64,000 bases of DNA, taken from NCBI GenBank assembly GCA_020725625.1, contig DYET01000196.1:1-64000 (forward strand). Direction: 5' to 3'. This stretch comes from Desulfovirgula sp. (GTDB taxonomy: Bacteria > Bacillota > Desulfotomaculia > Desulfotomaculales > Desulfocucumaceae). The notes beneath the pieces are model-generated. The model did no database searches, was not told the origin of the DNA, and was given only the letters and a program-made list of their open reading frames with translations. This document shows positions 10,957 to 21,194 of the stretch, piece after piece. A program made the position numbers and the translations under genes. Numbering within the stretch: position 1 is the stretch's first letter; each line of letters opens with the position of its first letter.

Positions 10957-11910
10957 ATGAAGGTAGGGGAAATTTACGACCTTGCGGTATCCATGGGCAT
11001 GGAGGCCGATCCCAGGGGCCTTGATAAGGTCAGGGAAATGCTTGAGAAAGAAAAGAAAAAGTACGAGGAAATGAAGGAAGATGAAAAGAAGGACTTCGAC
11101 CTGGAGAGCCTGGCCAACCCTTACAGCGACACCAGGATACTGGTGGGGGAATGGGACCGGGAGGTGAAGAGGCTTTTGGTGGGAATCGACATGGAGGTGG
11201 GGGAGGTGCTTTTGGCCGACCGCCTGTCCGAAAAGGGCCGGCCTGTTGAGCTGATCCTGTCCCACCACCCGGAGGGAAAGGCCCTGGCCGCGCTCTACAA
11301 GGTGATGCACCTGCAGGAGGACGTTCTGGCCCAAGCCGGGGTTCCCATAAACGTGGCCGAGGGCATCATGTCCGCCCGGATCGGGGAGGTCAAGCGCACC
11401 GTTCTGCCCCTTAACCACAACCGGGCGGTGGACGCCGCCAGGCTGCTGGGCTACGCCCTCATGTCGGTTCATACGCCGGCGGACAACCTGGTCACCTCGG
11501 CCCTGCAGAAGGCCATGGACTTGAAGAAGCCCGAAACGGTGGGCGACGTGATCAAGGTACTCAAAGAGGAGCCCGAATACGCGGAGGCCGCCAGGCTGGG
11601 GGCCGGTCCCACCGTCATCGTCGGGTCGAAGGAGCGCCGGGCGGGCAAAATCATGGTGGATATGACCGGGGGCACCAGCGGTTCCGAGGACGCCTACGGC
11701 AAACTGGCCCAAGCCGGGGTGGGCACGCTGATTGTCATGCACATGGGTGAGAAGCACCGCAAGGAGGCCGAAAAGAGCCATCTTAACGTGATCATCGCCG
11801 GGCACATGGCCAGCGACTCCATGGGTATGAACATATTCCTGGACAGGCTGGAGGCGAACGGGGTGGAAGTGGTTCCCTGCGCCGGCCTGATCAGGCACAG
11901 GAGGAGCTAA
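10957..11910 (+). CDS. NIF3-like (DUF34) family protein
   Basis: LSHHPEGKALAALYKVM..., SVHTPADNLVT, VIIAGHMASDSMGMNIFLDRLEANGVEVVPC; ATG with RBS at 10957. Confidence 0.65.
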   Translation: MKVGEIYDLAVSMGMEADPRGLDKVREMLEKEKKKYEEMKEDEKKDFDLESLANPYSDTRILVGEWDREVKRLLVGIDMEVGEVLLADRLSEKGRPVELILSHHPEGKALAALYKVMHLQEDVLAQAGVPINVAEGIMSARIGEVKRTVLPLNHNRAVDAARLLGYALMSVHTPADNLVTSALQKAMDLKKPETVGDVIKVLKEEPEYAEAARLGAGPTVIVGSKERRAGKIMVDMTGGTSGSEDAYGKLAQAGVGTLIVMHMGEKHRKEAEKSHLNVIIAGHMASDSMGMNIFLDRLEANGVEVVPCAGLIRHRRS

Positions 11911-11961
11911 CGGGAAAGTCTCTCCGGCCAGGAGACAGGAGACAGAAGATAGGGAGAACAT

Positions 11962-14496
11962 ATGAAAAAGCCGGAATTACTGGCTCCCGCGGGCGGCTGG
12001 GAGGCCCTGGTGGCGGCCGTGGAGAACGGAGCAGACGCCGTGTACCTGGGCGGGCGGATGTTCAACGCCAGGCAGTCGGCCGCAAACTTCGACGAGGGCG
12101 AACTTTCCAGGGCGGTGGAGTACGCCCACCTGCGGGGGGTAAAGGTATACGTCACCGTGAACATACTTATTTCCGAAGCTGAAATGGAGGAAGCCCTGCA
12201 GTTCCTGTTCAGGCTGCACAACCTGGGGGCCGACGCCGCCATCATCCAGGACGCCGGGCTGGCCTCCCTCGCCCGCCGGGTCGTACCGGAACTGCCCCTG
12301 CATGCCAGCACCCAGATGACCGCCCACAACACGCCGGGGGTGTGCAAGCTCCTGGAATCAGGTTTTTCCAGGGTAGTCCTGGCCAGGGAGATGAGCCTGG
12401 AAGAGATAAGGAAAATCAAGGATTCGACCGGGGCCGAACTGGAAGTCTTCATCCACGGCGCCCTGTGCATTTCCTACTCCGGCCAGTGCCTGCTGTCCAG
12501 CATGATCGGCGGCAGGAGCGGCAACCGGGGCCGCTGCGCCCAACCCTGCCGGATGCGGTACGCCCTGCTGGACCGGGGCGGCAGGCCGGCGGCCGATTCC
12601 GCCGAAACCGGGGAATACCTGATCAGCCCCAGGGACCTGAACACAAGCACCCGCCTGCCGGAACTGATTGCCTCCGGGGTGGATTCCTTCAAGATCGAGG
12701 GACGTATGAAAAGGCCGGAATACGTGGCTACGGTGGTCCGGATATACCGCGGCCTGATCGACCGGGCGGCTTCCGGGGGGCCGTATGGTGTCGGCGAAAA
12801 AGAGGAGGAGGAACTGGCCCAGATATTCAACCGGGACTTCACAACCGGGTATTATTTCAGCCGGCGGGGCCGGGAGATGATGAGCTACAAGAGGCCCAAC
12901 AACCGCGGCGTCCGGCTGGGCAGGGTGCGGTGCCTGGACAGGAAGGCCGGCCTTGTGGAGGTGGCCCTGGAGAGGCCCCTGCAGGTAGGCGACGGGCTGG
13001 AAATCTGGGTGTCCGAAGGGGGCCGGGTGGGCTTCACGGTCGGTGAGATTTTCGTCCGGGGGATCAGGGTGGACCGTGCCGGCGCCGGCCAGGTGGCCGG
13101 CCTTGCCGTACCCGGCAGGGTGAGGCCCGGCGACAGGGTATTCAGGACCCACGACGCCGGCCTGATGGAAAAGGCCAGGGAAAGCTTCGCCTCGCCCAGG
13201 GGGGCCAGGCGGAAGATCCCCCTGATTTTCAGCGTGCAGGCCTGGCCGGGTTTACCCCTGGTCATCAACGTCACCGACCCCGAAGGGCGGACGGCCTCAG
13301 CGTCCACCGCATCGGCAGGCCAGCCCGCAGGCAAAAGGCCGCTGGACCGGGATTTTCTGGCAGAACAGCTGGGCAGGCTGGGCAATACCCCCTTTGAAAT
13401 GAGTGCCCTGGCCTGCGACATCCGGGGCAGGGTCATATACCCCGTAAGCGAGATCAACCGGGCCCGCCGGGAGGCCCTGGCCGGCCTTGAAAAAATGATC
13501 CTGGAGGCCCGCCGGCGGCCGCCCCTGGACCCGGGGGTCTTCAATTCCAGGATGGAAGGGGAACTAAAAAGGCGGGACGCCGGACCGGGATCCCCGGGCC
13601 GGAGCGGAACGCCCCTGCTGGCGGTTGCGGTGGGAGACATGGAGTCCCTGCGGTCGGCTTTGGCCGCAGGGGCAGACGCGGTTTATTTCGGACCTGACCG
13701 GTTCCGCCCGAAACCCCCGGCGGGCCGGGAGGAACTGGAGGAGGCGGCCGAAATCTGCAGGAAGAACCGGGCCGGCCTGATCCTGGCCACTCCCAGGATC
13801 ACCAAGGACGCGGAAATAGAAGGACTGGTGGAACTTTTCCGGGGCATCCCGGCCGAGGGGGCGCTGGCCGGCAACCTGGGCCTCCTGCCGGTGCTGGTTC
13901 GGGGTTTGCCGGGACTCCCGGTGGTGGCCGACTTCGGCCTGAACGCCTTCAACGGTTATGCCGTGGACTACCTGCTAAAGCAAGGGGCGGCCAGGGTGAC
14001 CCTTTCTCCGGAGCTTACCATGGAACAGGTGAGGGAACTGGCCGGGTCATACCCGGTGGAGGTGCTGGTGCAGGGGGCCCTGGAGCTGATGGTATCGGAA
14101 CACTGCCTGCCCGGGGCGGTCCTGGATGAAGGCCCGGAGGGCGGTCGCTGCCGGGGCCCGTGCCGGAAGGGGGGCTTTTTGCTGAGGGACAGGACCGGGG
14201 CGCTTTTCCCGGTGGAAACGGACCGGCACTGCCGCATGCACGTATTCAACTCCAGGGACCTTTGCCTGATTGAGGACATCCCGGAACTGGCCCGGGCGGG
14301 GGTTTCCTGCGTGCGCATCGAGGCCCGCAGGGAGTCGCCGCAGTACGTGGCCCGCGCGGTAGAGATATACAGAAAGGTCCTGGACGGGCTGTCCTCCGCC
14401 TGGAGGGGCCGGCCGGATCTCGGGGAGGCCCGGGAAAAGCTGCTGTTCCTAAGCCCCGGCGGGTTGACCAAAGGCCACCTGTACAGGGGGGTATAG
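11962..14496 (+). CDS. Peptidase U32 family protein (double U32 with DUF3656)
   Basis: MKKPELLAPAGGWEALVAAVENGADAVYLGG..., IHGALCISYSGQCLLSSMIGGRSGNRGRCAQPCR. Confidence 0.95.
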   Translation: MKKPELLAPAGGWEALVAAVENGADAVYLGGRMFNARQSAANFDEGELSRAVEYAHLRGVKVYVTVNILISEAEMEEALQFLFRLHNLGADAAIIQDAGLASLARRVVPELPLHASTQMTAHNTPGVCKLLESGFSRVVLAREMSLEEIRKIKDSTGAELEVFIHGALCISYSGQCLLSSMIGGRSGNRGRCAQPCRMRYALLDRGGRPAADSAETGEYLISPRDLNTSTRLPELIASGVDSFKIEGRMKRPEYVATVVRIYRGLIDRAASGGPYGVGEKEEEELAQIFNRDFTTGYYFSRRGREMMSYKRPNNRGVRLGRVRCLDRKAGLVEVALERPLQVGDGLEIWVSEGGRVGFTVGEIFVRGIRVDRAGAGQVAGLAVPGRVRPGDRVFRTHDAGLMEKARESFASPRGARRKIPLIFSVQAWPGLPLVINVTDPEGRTASASTASAGQPAGKRPLDRDFLAEQLGRLGNTPFEMSALACDIRGRVIYPVSEINRARREALAGLEKMILEARRRPPLDPGVFNSRMEGELKRRDAGPGSPGRSGTPLLAVAVGDMESLRSALAAGADAVYFGPDRFRPKPPAGREELEEAAEICRKNRAGLILATPRITKDAEIEGLVELFRGIPAEGALAGNLGLLPVLVRGLPGLPVVADFGLNAFNGYAVDYLLKQGAARVTLSPELTMEQVRELAGSYPVEVLVQGALELMVSEHCLPGAVLDEGPEGGRCRGPCRKGGFLLRDRTGALFPVETDRHCRMHVFNSRDLCLIEDIPELARAGVSCVRIEARRESPQYVARAVEIYRKVLDGLSSAWRGRPDLGEAREKLLFLSPGGLTKGHLYRGV

Positions 14497-14537
14497 GGGC
14501 GGCCGCAAGGATTTGAGCCGCCGCCGGCCCGGAGGAA

Positions 14538-14576
14538 GCAGTCCCGGGTATAAGTAGCCCGGGAAGGCTTTTTCAT
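14538..14576 (+). terminator. Probable terminator after U32 peptidase gene
   Basis: cccgggtataagtagcccgggaaggcttttt. Confidence 0.55.
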
Positions 14577-14747
14577 TTGTCGGTCAGTAAAAAATTCCTC
14601 CCGGATTGCCGGCCATTAAGGCTTAAATTATGGTATTATACTGTGATGATAATTCAAGCGATTCCGGGAGACCTGCCGGGGGAGACAGTCCGATTCGACC
14701 CGGGGAAGTCGGCCGGCGGTTGAAACCGGGGAAACTGGGAGGCAGCG

Positions 14748-17102
14748 TTGGACGAAAAAAACCTTGGAAGGCTGGAATATCACAAAGTTCTTGAGCGGCT
14801 GGCCGGGTTCGCGGGTTCCCCCTTGGGCCGGGAGTTGGCCCTTATGCTGTCTCCCTCCACCCTGCTTGAACAGATCAGGAGGTGGCAGTCGGAAACCACA
14901 GAAGGCAGGGAGTTGATGCGGCTGGACCCGGGCGCCGAAATCGGCGGCTGGTATGACGTCCGGGGACAGGTTCGCCAGGCACGGAGGGGGATGGTGCTGG
15001 AACCGGAGGACCTGCTGGCCGTTGGGCGGACCCTGTCCGCGGTGAGAAGGATAAAAAAGTTTTTCCTGGAGAAAACGGACCGCTATCCCCTCCTGGCCGA
15101 GATATCGGAGGGCCTGGGGAATTTCGTCGACCTGGAACGGCGGATCACTTCATCCATCCTGCCCGGCGGAGAGGTGGCCGACGGTGCCTCGCCGGCCCTG
15201 GCCCAGATCAGGCGGCAGCTGGCCGGTGCCCAGGCCCGGGTGAAGGCCCGGCTGGAGGGTTTTATCCGGTCTGCGGCCTATCAAAAGTACCTCCAGGACC
15301 CGATTGTAACCATCAGGGAAAACCGCTACGTCATTCCGGTCAAGCAGGAGTACCGGGCCCAGGTGCCCGGCATTGTCCACGACCAGTCGGCCAGCGGGGC
15401 CACACTTTTTATCGAGCCCATGGCGGTGCTGGAGGCCAACAATGAGGTCCGGCGCCTCCAGGCCGCCGAAAAGCAGGAGGTAAACAAGATCCTGAGCGAT
15501 CTCTCGGCAGCAGTTTCCATGGTTTCCGGGGACATACTGGCCTCCCTGGACGCCCTGGGCCGGCTGGACCTGGCCATGGCCAAGGCGAGGTACAGCCTGA
15601 GCCTGGACGCCTGGGAGCCGGTTATCAAACCGGGCGCCCACCTGGACATAAGAGGCGGGCGCCACCCCCTGCTGGAGGGCGAGGTGGTGCCCATCACGGT
15701 GAGCCTGGGGCACGACTTCGACACCCTGGTGATTACCGGCCCCAACACCGGGGGGAAAACGGTCGCCCTGAAAACCATAGGGCTTCTGGTAGTCATGGCC
15801 CAGTCCGGACTGCACGTACCCGCCGAAGAGGGAACGGTGATCGGTATTTTCGGCCGGGTTTTCGCGGACATCGGCGATGAGCAGAGTATCGAGCAGTCCC
15901 TCAGCACTTTTTCCTCCCACCTGACAAACATCGTGGGGATATTGAAAAAGGCCGGCGAAGACAGCCTGGTGTTGCTGGATGAACTGGGGGCCGGCACTGA
16001 TCCCGCCGAGGGTTCGGCCCTGGCCCAGGCCATCCTGGATCGGCTGCATTCGGTAGGGGCCAAGACGGTGGCTACCACCCATTACAGTGAACTTAAAAAT
16101 TTTGCCTTTGAGCGGCCAAGGGTGGAAAACGCCAGCGTGGAATTCGACACGGTGACCTTGAGGCCCACCTACCGCCTCCTGATCGGCCGGCCGGGCCGCA
16201 GCAACGCCTTTGAAATAGCAGCCAGGCTGGGCCTGGAACCGGATCTGGTGGAGAGGTCCAGGCAGTTCATGTCCGCGAACCAGCTAAAGGCTGCCGATTT
16301 GACGGTCCAGCTGGAGAGGGCCCGGCAGGAGGCGCAGCGGGACCGCGAGGAAGCGGCCCGGCTGCTGGAGGAGGCCCGCCGGATCGAGGAGCGCCACCGC
16401 AGCCTCGAACAGGACCTGGCTGAAAAACGTGAGGCCTTGCTGGCCAAGGCCAGGGAGAAGGCCGAATCACTGGTCCGCGGCGCCCGCCGGGAGGCCGAGG
16501 AAATGATCAGGGATCTCAGGGAGAAGCTGTCCAGCGAGGCCGCCCGGGAGCGGGAGGCGGGCATCAGGCGGGCCCGGGAGCGGCTGGCCGCCATGGAGGC
16601 CGGTACCCGCTTAAAACCCCGCCCGGAACCGCACCCGGGCGAAATCCCGGACGAGGTGCGTCCAGGCGAGGAGGTGTTTATCCCCCGCTTTAACCAGAAG
16701 GGATACGTGGTGGATCCCCCCGAGGAGGGCCAGGTCCAGGTGCAGGTGGGGATTATCAGGCTGACGGTACCCCTGACCGACCTACGCCGGCCGGGCCGTT
16801 CCGGTGCCGGCGCCGGCAGCGTTCAGGTGGCCGGGATCATGGCCGCCAAGGCCAGGGAAATCTCCACCCGCCTGGACTTAAGGGGCATGACTGCCGACGA
16901 GGCCCTGGCCGAGGTTGAAAAGTACCTGGACGACGCCAGCCTGGCCGGGCTGCCCAGGGTCTACATCGTCCACGGGAAAGGCACCGGGGCATTGAGGGCC
17001 GCGGTCCAGGGCCGGCTGAAAAACCACCGCCGGGTAAAATCCTTCCGGCTGGGCGAGGTGGGGGAGGGCGGGGCGGGCTGCACCGTGGTGGACCTTCAAT
17101 AA
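14748..17102 (+). CDS. mutS2: Endonuclease MutS2
   Basis: Walker A ITGPNTGGKTVALKTIGL; Smr domain LDLRGMTADEALAEVEKYLDDA...VYIVHGKGTGALR. Confidence 0.98.
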   Translation: MDEKNLGRLEYHKVLERLAGFAGSPLGRELALMLSPSTLLEQIRRWQSETTEGRELMRLDPGAEIGGWYDVRGQVRQARRGMVLEPEDLLAVGRTLSAVRRIKKFFLEKTDRYPLLAEISEGLGNFVDLERRITSSILPGGEVADGASPALAQIRRQLAGAQARVKARLEGFIRSAAYQKYLQDPIVTIRENRYVIPVKQEYRAQVPGIVHDQSASGATLFIEPMAVLEANNEVRRLQAAEKQEVNKILSDLSAAVSMVSGDILASLDALGRLDLAMAKARYSLSLDAWEPVIKPGAHLDIRGGRHPLLEGEVVPITVSLGHDFDTLVITGPNTGGKTVALKTIGLLVVMAQSGLHVPAEEGTVIGIFGRVFADIGDEQSIEQSLSTFSSHLTNIVGILKKAGEDSLVLLDELGAGTDPAEGSALAQAILDRLHSVGAKTVATTHYSELKNFAFERPRVENASVEFDTVTLRPTYRLLIGRPGRSNAFEIAARLGLEPDLVERSRQFMSANQLKAADLTVQLERARQEAQRDREEAARLLEEARRIEERHRSLEQDLAEKREALLAKAREKAESLVRGARREAEEMIRDLREKLSSEAAREREAGIRRARERLAAMEAGTRLKPRPEPHPGEIPDEVRPGEEVFIPRFNQKGYVVDPPEEGQVQVQVGIIRLTVPLTDLRRPGRSGAGAGSVQVAGIMAAKAREISTRLDLRGMTADEALAEVEKYLDDASLAGLPRVYIVHGKGTGALRAAVQGRLKNHRRVKSFRLGEVGEGGAGCTVVDLQ

Positions 17103-17149
17103 CAACTATTCCCATTTATATGTTTACAAACACTGCGAGGAGTGATGTT

Positions 17150-17593
17150 ATGCCGTTATTGACTTTCAAGGCCACGTCGAGAAAGCTGCCCGAAGGCATG
17201 GCAGTGGAAAGCCGGGCCCGGGGCTTCAGGATCCTGGTGGACGAACCCCCGGCCCTGGGCGGCGCCGACAGTGCCATGAGCCCGGTGGAATTGCTTCTCT
17301 GTGCCCTGGGGTCCTGCCAGAGCATTGTGGCCGCCTTTTTCGCCCGGGAGGCGGGGGTTAACCTGCAGGGGTTCCGGGTGGAACTGGAGGGCGATATCGA
17401 TCCCGCCGGTTTTGCAGGGAAGGGGGGGGCCAGGCCCGGTTTCAAGGAAATCCGCTACAAGATGTATTTTAAGACCGACTCCCCCCGGGAAAACGTCGAG
17501 AAGCTGGTGGAAATCGTGGAGAGCAGGTGCCCGGTGGGGGACAGCCTGAACAAGGGGGTGAAGTTCTCAGCCGCCGGGTTTGATATTGAATAG
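17150..17593 (+). CDS. OsmC family protein
   Basis: MSPVELLLCALGSCQSIVAAFFAREAGVNLQGFRVELEGDIDPAGF; RBS gcgaggag before ATG 17150. Confidence 0.92.
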   Translation: MPLLTFKATSRKLPEGMAVESRARGFRILVDEPPALGGADSAMSPVELLLCALGSCQSIVAAFFAREAGVNLQGFRVELEGDIDPAGFAGKGGARPGFKEIRYKMYFKTDSPRENVEKLVEIVESRCPVGDSLNKGVKFSAAGFDIE

Positions 17594-17730
17594 GAAACTA
17601 CTTCACCCCCATGGAAATCACCTTTGTCACAGCTAAAAAAGCCGCCTCTTTCTCCCGCTATACAAAATCTGAAAAATGGGCATTCTATACAAGATATAGT
17701 TTCCTTTGCAGGAACACGGCGGGAGGCGTT

Positions 17731-18402
17731 ATGGAACGGCGAAAGTTCAAGCGACTGCCTAAGCATGTCGGAATAATTCCGGACGGGAACCGGAGGTGGG
17801 CTGTAGACAACGGCCTGCGGAAGCAGGACGGTTACCAGAGGGGCCTGGAACCGGGCCTGATGCTGTACGAGATGTGCCTTGAACTGGGAATTCCGGAGCT
17901 TACCTTTTACGGCTTTACCCAGGACAACACAAAGCGGCCTGCGGATCAGAGGAAAGCCTTTCAGAGGGCCTGCGTCGACGCCGTGAAGATGCTTTCCAAC
18001 CGCGACGCGTCCCTTTTGGTGGTCGGCGATCACACCTCGCGGTTCTTTCCCCCCGAGCTGATCGAATTCACCAGGAGGAAAACCTTCGGGAAGGACCTGA
18101 TTCGCATCAACTTCCTGGTCAATTACGGGTGGAAGTGGGACCTGCACCACCTGGTGGCCCTTCAGCCCCCCGCAGGGGGAAGGCGCGCCAACCTTCTGAA
18201 AAAGGTGGCCTCCTCCGACGTTTCACGGGTGGACCTGATCGTACGCTGGGGCGGCAGGAGAAGGCTCAGCGGCTTTCTCCCGCTGCAGGCCATCTATTCG
18301 GATATATACGTGGTCGAAGAGATGTGGCCGGATTTCAAGCCGGATCACTTTTACCAGGCCCTGGAATGGTACGAGACCCAGGACGTCACCCTGGGCGGGT
18401 AG
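17731..18402 (+). CDS. Cis-prenyltransferase / undecaprenyl diphosphate synthase-like protein (divergent)
   Basis: HVGIIPDGNRRWAVDNGL, ELTFYGFTQDNTKRP, VDLIVRWGGRRRLSGFLPLQAIYSDIYVVEEMWPDF; recognisable UppS layout with altered motifs. Confidence 0.85.
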   Translation: MERRKFKRLPKHVGIIPDGNRRWAVDNGLRKQDGYQRGLEPGLMLYEMCLELGIPELTFYGFTQDNTKRPADQRKAFQRACVDAVKMLSNRDASLLVVGDHTSRFFPPELIEFTRRKTFGKDLIRINFLVNYGWKWDLHHLVALQPPAGGRRANLLKKVASSDVSRVDLIVRWGGRRRLSGFLPLQAIYSDIYVVEEMWPDFKPDHFYQALEWYETQDVTLGG

Positions 18403-18445
18403 AAGGCCTCGGGCGAATATACGGGTGTATAAGAGAGGATTTAGT

Positions 18446-18480
18446 TCGGTAAGGAACCGGCTTTAACCGGTTTCTTGTCA
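18446..18480. terminator. Probable terminator between convergent uppS-like and tyrS
   Basis: ggaaccggctttaaccggtttctt hairpin between convergent genes. Confidence 0.5.
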
Positions 18481-18501
18481 CCTCATGACGCATACCGCGA
18501 A

Positions 18502-19809
18502 CTAGGGTTCCAGGATCACCAGGTGGTAGTTTTTCTTTCCCTTCCGCATGACGATGTACTTGTTGTATAGCCTTTCGACGGCCGACACTTTCAGGCCGGG
18601 GTCGGTTTGCTTGGCGTCGTTGACGTATATGGCGCCGCTTTCGATGTCGTTTCTGCCCCGGGACCTGGAGGGGCTCAATCCCGTCTCCACCACCAGGTCC
18701 AGCAGGGTCATGCCGTCCTTTTTTTCACCCCCCAGGGAGGTGGTGGGCACGCCGGACAGGGCGTCCTTAAACTGGCTTTCGGTGAGGGAGGCCAGTTCCC
18801 CCCTGAACAGCGCCCCGGCTATTTTCCTGGCCATGGCGGCCTCGCTCTCGCCGTGCACCAGGGAGGTCACCTCGTAGGCCAGCATCTGCTGGGCCTCCCT
18901 CTTCTCAGGCCTACTGGCCACGGCCTGCTCCAGGCCGGAAATGACGTTCCGGTCCAGGAAGGTGAAGTACTTGATAAACCTGATCACGTCCTGGTCGCTG
19001 ACATTTATCCAGAACTGGTAAAACTGGTAGGGCGAGGTTTTTTCGGCATCCAGCCAGATGGTGCCGGTTTCGGTCTTGCCGAACTTTTTCCCCTCCGAGG
19101 TGGTAATCAGGGGGAAGGTCAGGGCGTAGGCGGGTACCTGCAGGGTGCGGCGAATAAAGTCGATGCCGGCGGTTATGTTTCCCCACTGGTCGCTGCCCCC
19201 GATTTGCAGCTTGCAGTTATGGTTTTTGGCCAGGTAGTAGTAGTCGTACGACTGCAGGATCATGTAGCTGAACTCGGTGTAGGAGATGCCCACGTCCTTG
19301 TTTTCTATCCTCGCTTTAACCGAATCCTTGGCCAGCATGGCGTTCACCGAAAAATGCTTGCCGACGTCCCTAAGGTACTCAATGACGTTGAGCTGCGAAA
19401 TCCAGTCGTAGTTGTTAAGCAGCATGGCGGGGTTGGTCTTGGAGTTGAAATCAAGAAAGCGGGACAGCTGGGCCTTTATGTTTTCCAGCCAGGAGTCCAC
19501 CACTTCCTTGGGGTTGAGGGACCGCTCAACGGTTTTCCCGCTGGGATCGCCGATCAGCCCGGTGCCGCCCCCGGCCAGGGCGATGGGCCGGTGCCCGGCC
19601 CGCTGGAAGCGGACCAGGCCCATCAGGGGCAGCAGGTTCCCTATGTGCAGGCTGTCCGCCGTTGGGTCGAAGCCGCAGTACAAAACTACCTGCTCACTGG
19701 ATAAAAGCCGTCTTAGGCCTTCGGGGTCGGACAGGTCGTTGATCAGGCCCCTGTACTCCAGGTCGTCCAAAAAATGCATTATTATCCCCTCTGAAGACGA
19801 TTTTACCAA
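18502..19809 (-). CDS. tyrS: Tyrosine-tRNA ligase (TyrS1-type)
   Basis: YCGFDPTADSLHIGNLLPLMGLVRFQRAGHRPIALAGGGTGLIGDPSGK; KFGKTETGTIWLD (KFGKS-like); C-terminal S4 domain. Confidence 0.98.
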   Translation of the reverse strand: MVKSSSEGIIMHFLDDLEYRGLINDLSDPEGLRRLLSSEQVVLYCGFDPTADSLHIGNLLPLMGLVRFQRAGHRPIALAGGGTGLIGDPSGKTVERSLNPKEVVDSWLENIKAQLSRFLDFNSKTNPAMLLNNYDWISQLNVIEYLRDVGKHFSVNAMLAKDSVKARIENKDVGISYTEFSYMILQSYDYYYLAKNHNCKLQIGGSDQWGNITAGIDFIRRTLQVPAYALTFPLITTSEGKKFGKTETGTIWLDAEKTSPYQFYQFWINVSDQDVIRFIKYFTFLDRNVISGLEQAVASRPEKREAQQMLAYEVTSLVHGESEAAMARKIAGALFRGELASLTESQFKDALSGVPTTSLGGEKKDGMTLLDLVVETGLSPSRSRGRNDIESGAIYVNDAKQTDPGLKVSAVERLYNKYIVMRKGKKNYHLVILEP

Positions 19810-20064
19810 ATTTGAAAAAGCACAACATAAATATATATTCCTTTCCCGGTGGTGTCAAGGCACCGCCAGTTCCCATAATAAAGAACATTAAAGGGGCCGG
19901 AAGGCGGCCGCAAGTCACGACGAATGTCTTCTTGTGAAACGATGGACGCCGGCAATGACGGTTCAAAGCTGAAATTCGCCCTTAAGAGGTTGAAGCGTTG
20001 CCTGAAATATGCAGCTGTTATATATATTTATGTATAGCCTGAAATTTACGGTGGAGGTGTTTGT

Positions 20065-20565
20065 ATGCAAAACCGGATGGATACCGTGGGCGATCTGATG
20101 ATACCCCTTACCGACTATACCACCATCCGCAAAAACGCCACCTTTGAAGAGGCTGTAAACCTAATGCATATCTCGGCGAAGGAAAAGGGCTACCGCTGGG
20201 TGCTGGTGCTCGACGACAGCGGGAAAATCATAGGCATCCTGACCTTAAGAGCGGTGTACGAGGCCCTGGGCACCCTGGCCCCCAGGGCCGGGGGCTGGCT
20301 GGGCATATCCTTCAACCGGCCCGACCTTTTTTTCTGGGAAGGGCTCAAGCTGATCAAGGATACTCCGGTGACCAAGTTCATCCGCCCGGTGGTGGAGTCC
20401 TACGTGATGGACAGCGACCCCCCGTCCAGGGCGGTGGAAGTGATCCTGAAGCGCCGCATAACCATTGTGCCGGTTCTCGACAAAAACCTGAAGGTGGTCG
20501 GCGTGATCAGGCCGGTGGACCTTCTGCCGTTCATAAAAATGCTGTTCGAAACCCAGCTCTCCTGA
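20065..20565 (+). CDS. CBS-domain protein
   Basis: Two CBS repeats: VGDLMIPLTDYTTIRKNATFEEAVNLM... and SYVMDSDPPSRAVEVILKRRITIVPVLDKNLKVVGVIRPVDLL. Confidence 0.85.
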   Translation: MQNRMDTVGDLMIPLTDYTTIRKNATFEEAVNLMHISAKEKGYRWVLVLDDSGKIIGILTLRAVYEALGTLAPRAGGWLGISFNRPDLFFWEGLKLIKDTPVTKFIRPVVESYVMDSDPPSRAVEVILKRRITIVPVLDKNLKVVGVIRPVDLLPFIKMLFETQLS

Positions 20566-20573
20566 CGGCCCTG

Positions 20574-20606
20574 GGCCGCAACACACGGGATTGCGGCGTT
20601 TGTTTT
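20574..20606 (+). terminator. Probable terminator after CBS gene
   Basis: gccgcaacacacgggattgcggcgtttgtttt. Confidence 0.65.
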
Positions 20607-20713
20607 CCGGGACCCGGCCTTCGCGCGTCGGGTCTTCATATTTCATGGCGGTATTTTGACTGCCGGGGAAGGAGGATTTTGGCCGCCGCCGGAGGTAATA
20701 ATTAACAGGATCC

Positions 20714-21178
20714 TTGTTCTTTCTGCAGATTACCATGACGGGCGGGGACGGTATGCGGTGGCGAAAGGCAGCGGCCGATTTTTTTGAGACCTTGCGGGTG
20801 CCGGTTTTCGGGGCGGGATTTATTAAGCCCGGGACTAATCCTGCGGGCCACCCCAACCTGATTTCCTTTGACGGCCAGAGTGCTTATTTTTTCGGCCTGG
20901 GGGAGAAGGAAGCGGCCAGGCTGCTGGACGGGATAACCCTCCTGAACGGGCGTACGGGCTGGCTGGCATACATGCTGCAGGAAGTCTTTTACGACGAACG
21001 GGCCGGCGAGGAACTTTACGAAGCCCTCTTCGACGGGATTGACTCCGGGGAGTTGAAGGGGCCGCGGGAACTGTCCAGGGAGTCCATTTACCGCTGGGTG
21101 GAAAGCATCGCCCCGGAGGTTGAGCGGATCAGAAAAAATGTCATCGGCCGCAGGCGGGACCCGAGATCAAACCTATAA
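20714..21178 (+). CDS. Conserved-looking protein of unknown function upstream of cca
   Basis: Intact ORF, likely internal start near 20735-20753; no family recognised. Confidence 0.55.
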   Translation: MFFLQITMTGGDGMRWRKAAADFFETLRVPVFGAGFIKPGTNPAGHPNLISFDGQSAYFFGLGEKEAARLLDGITLLNGRTGWLAYMLQEVFYDERAGEELYEALFDGIDSGELKGPRELSRESIYRWVESIAPEVERIRKNVIGRRRDPRSNL

Positions 21179-21194
21179 ACGGCAGGAGTTTTTC

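Noticed and set aside
19810-20060. T-box upstream of tyrS
   Set aside because: The region upstream of tyrS on the minus strand lacks the T-box core (its reverse complement cgcggtaccaccc was not found).
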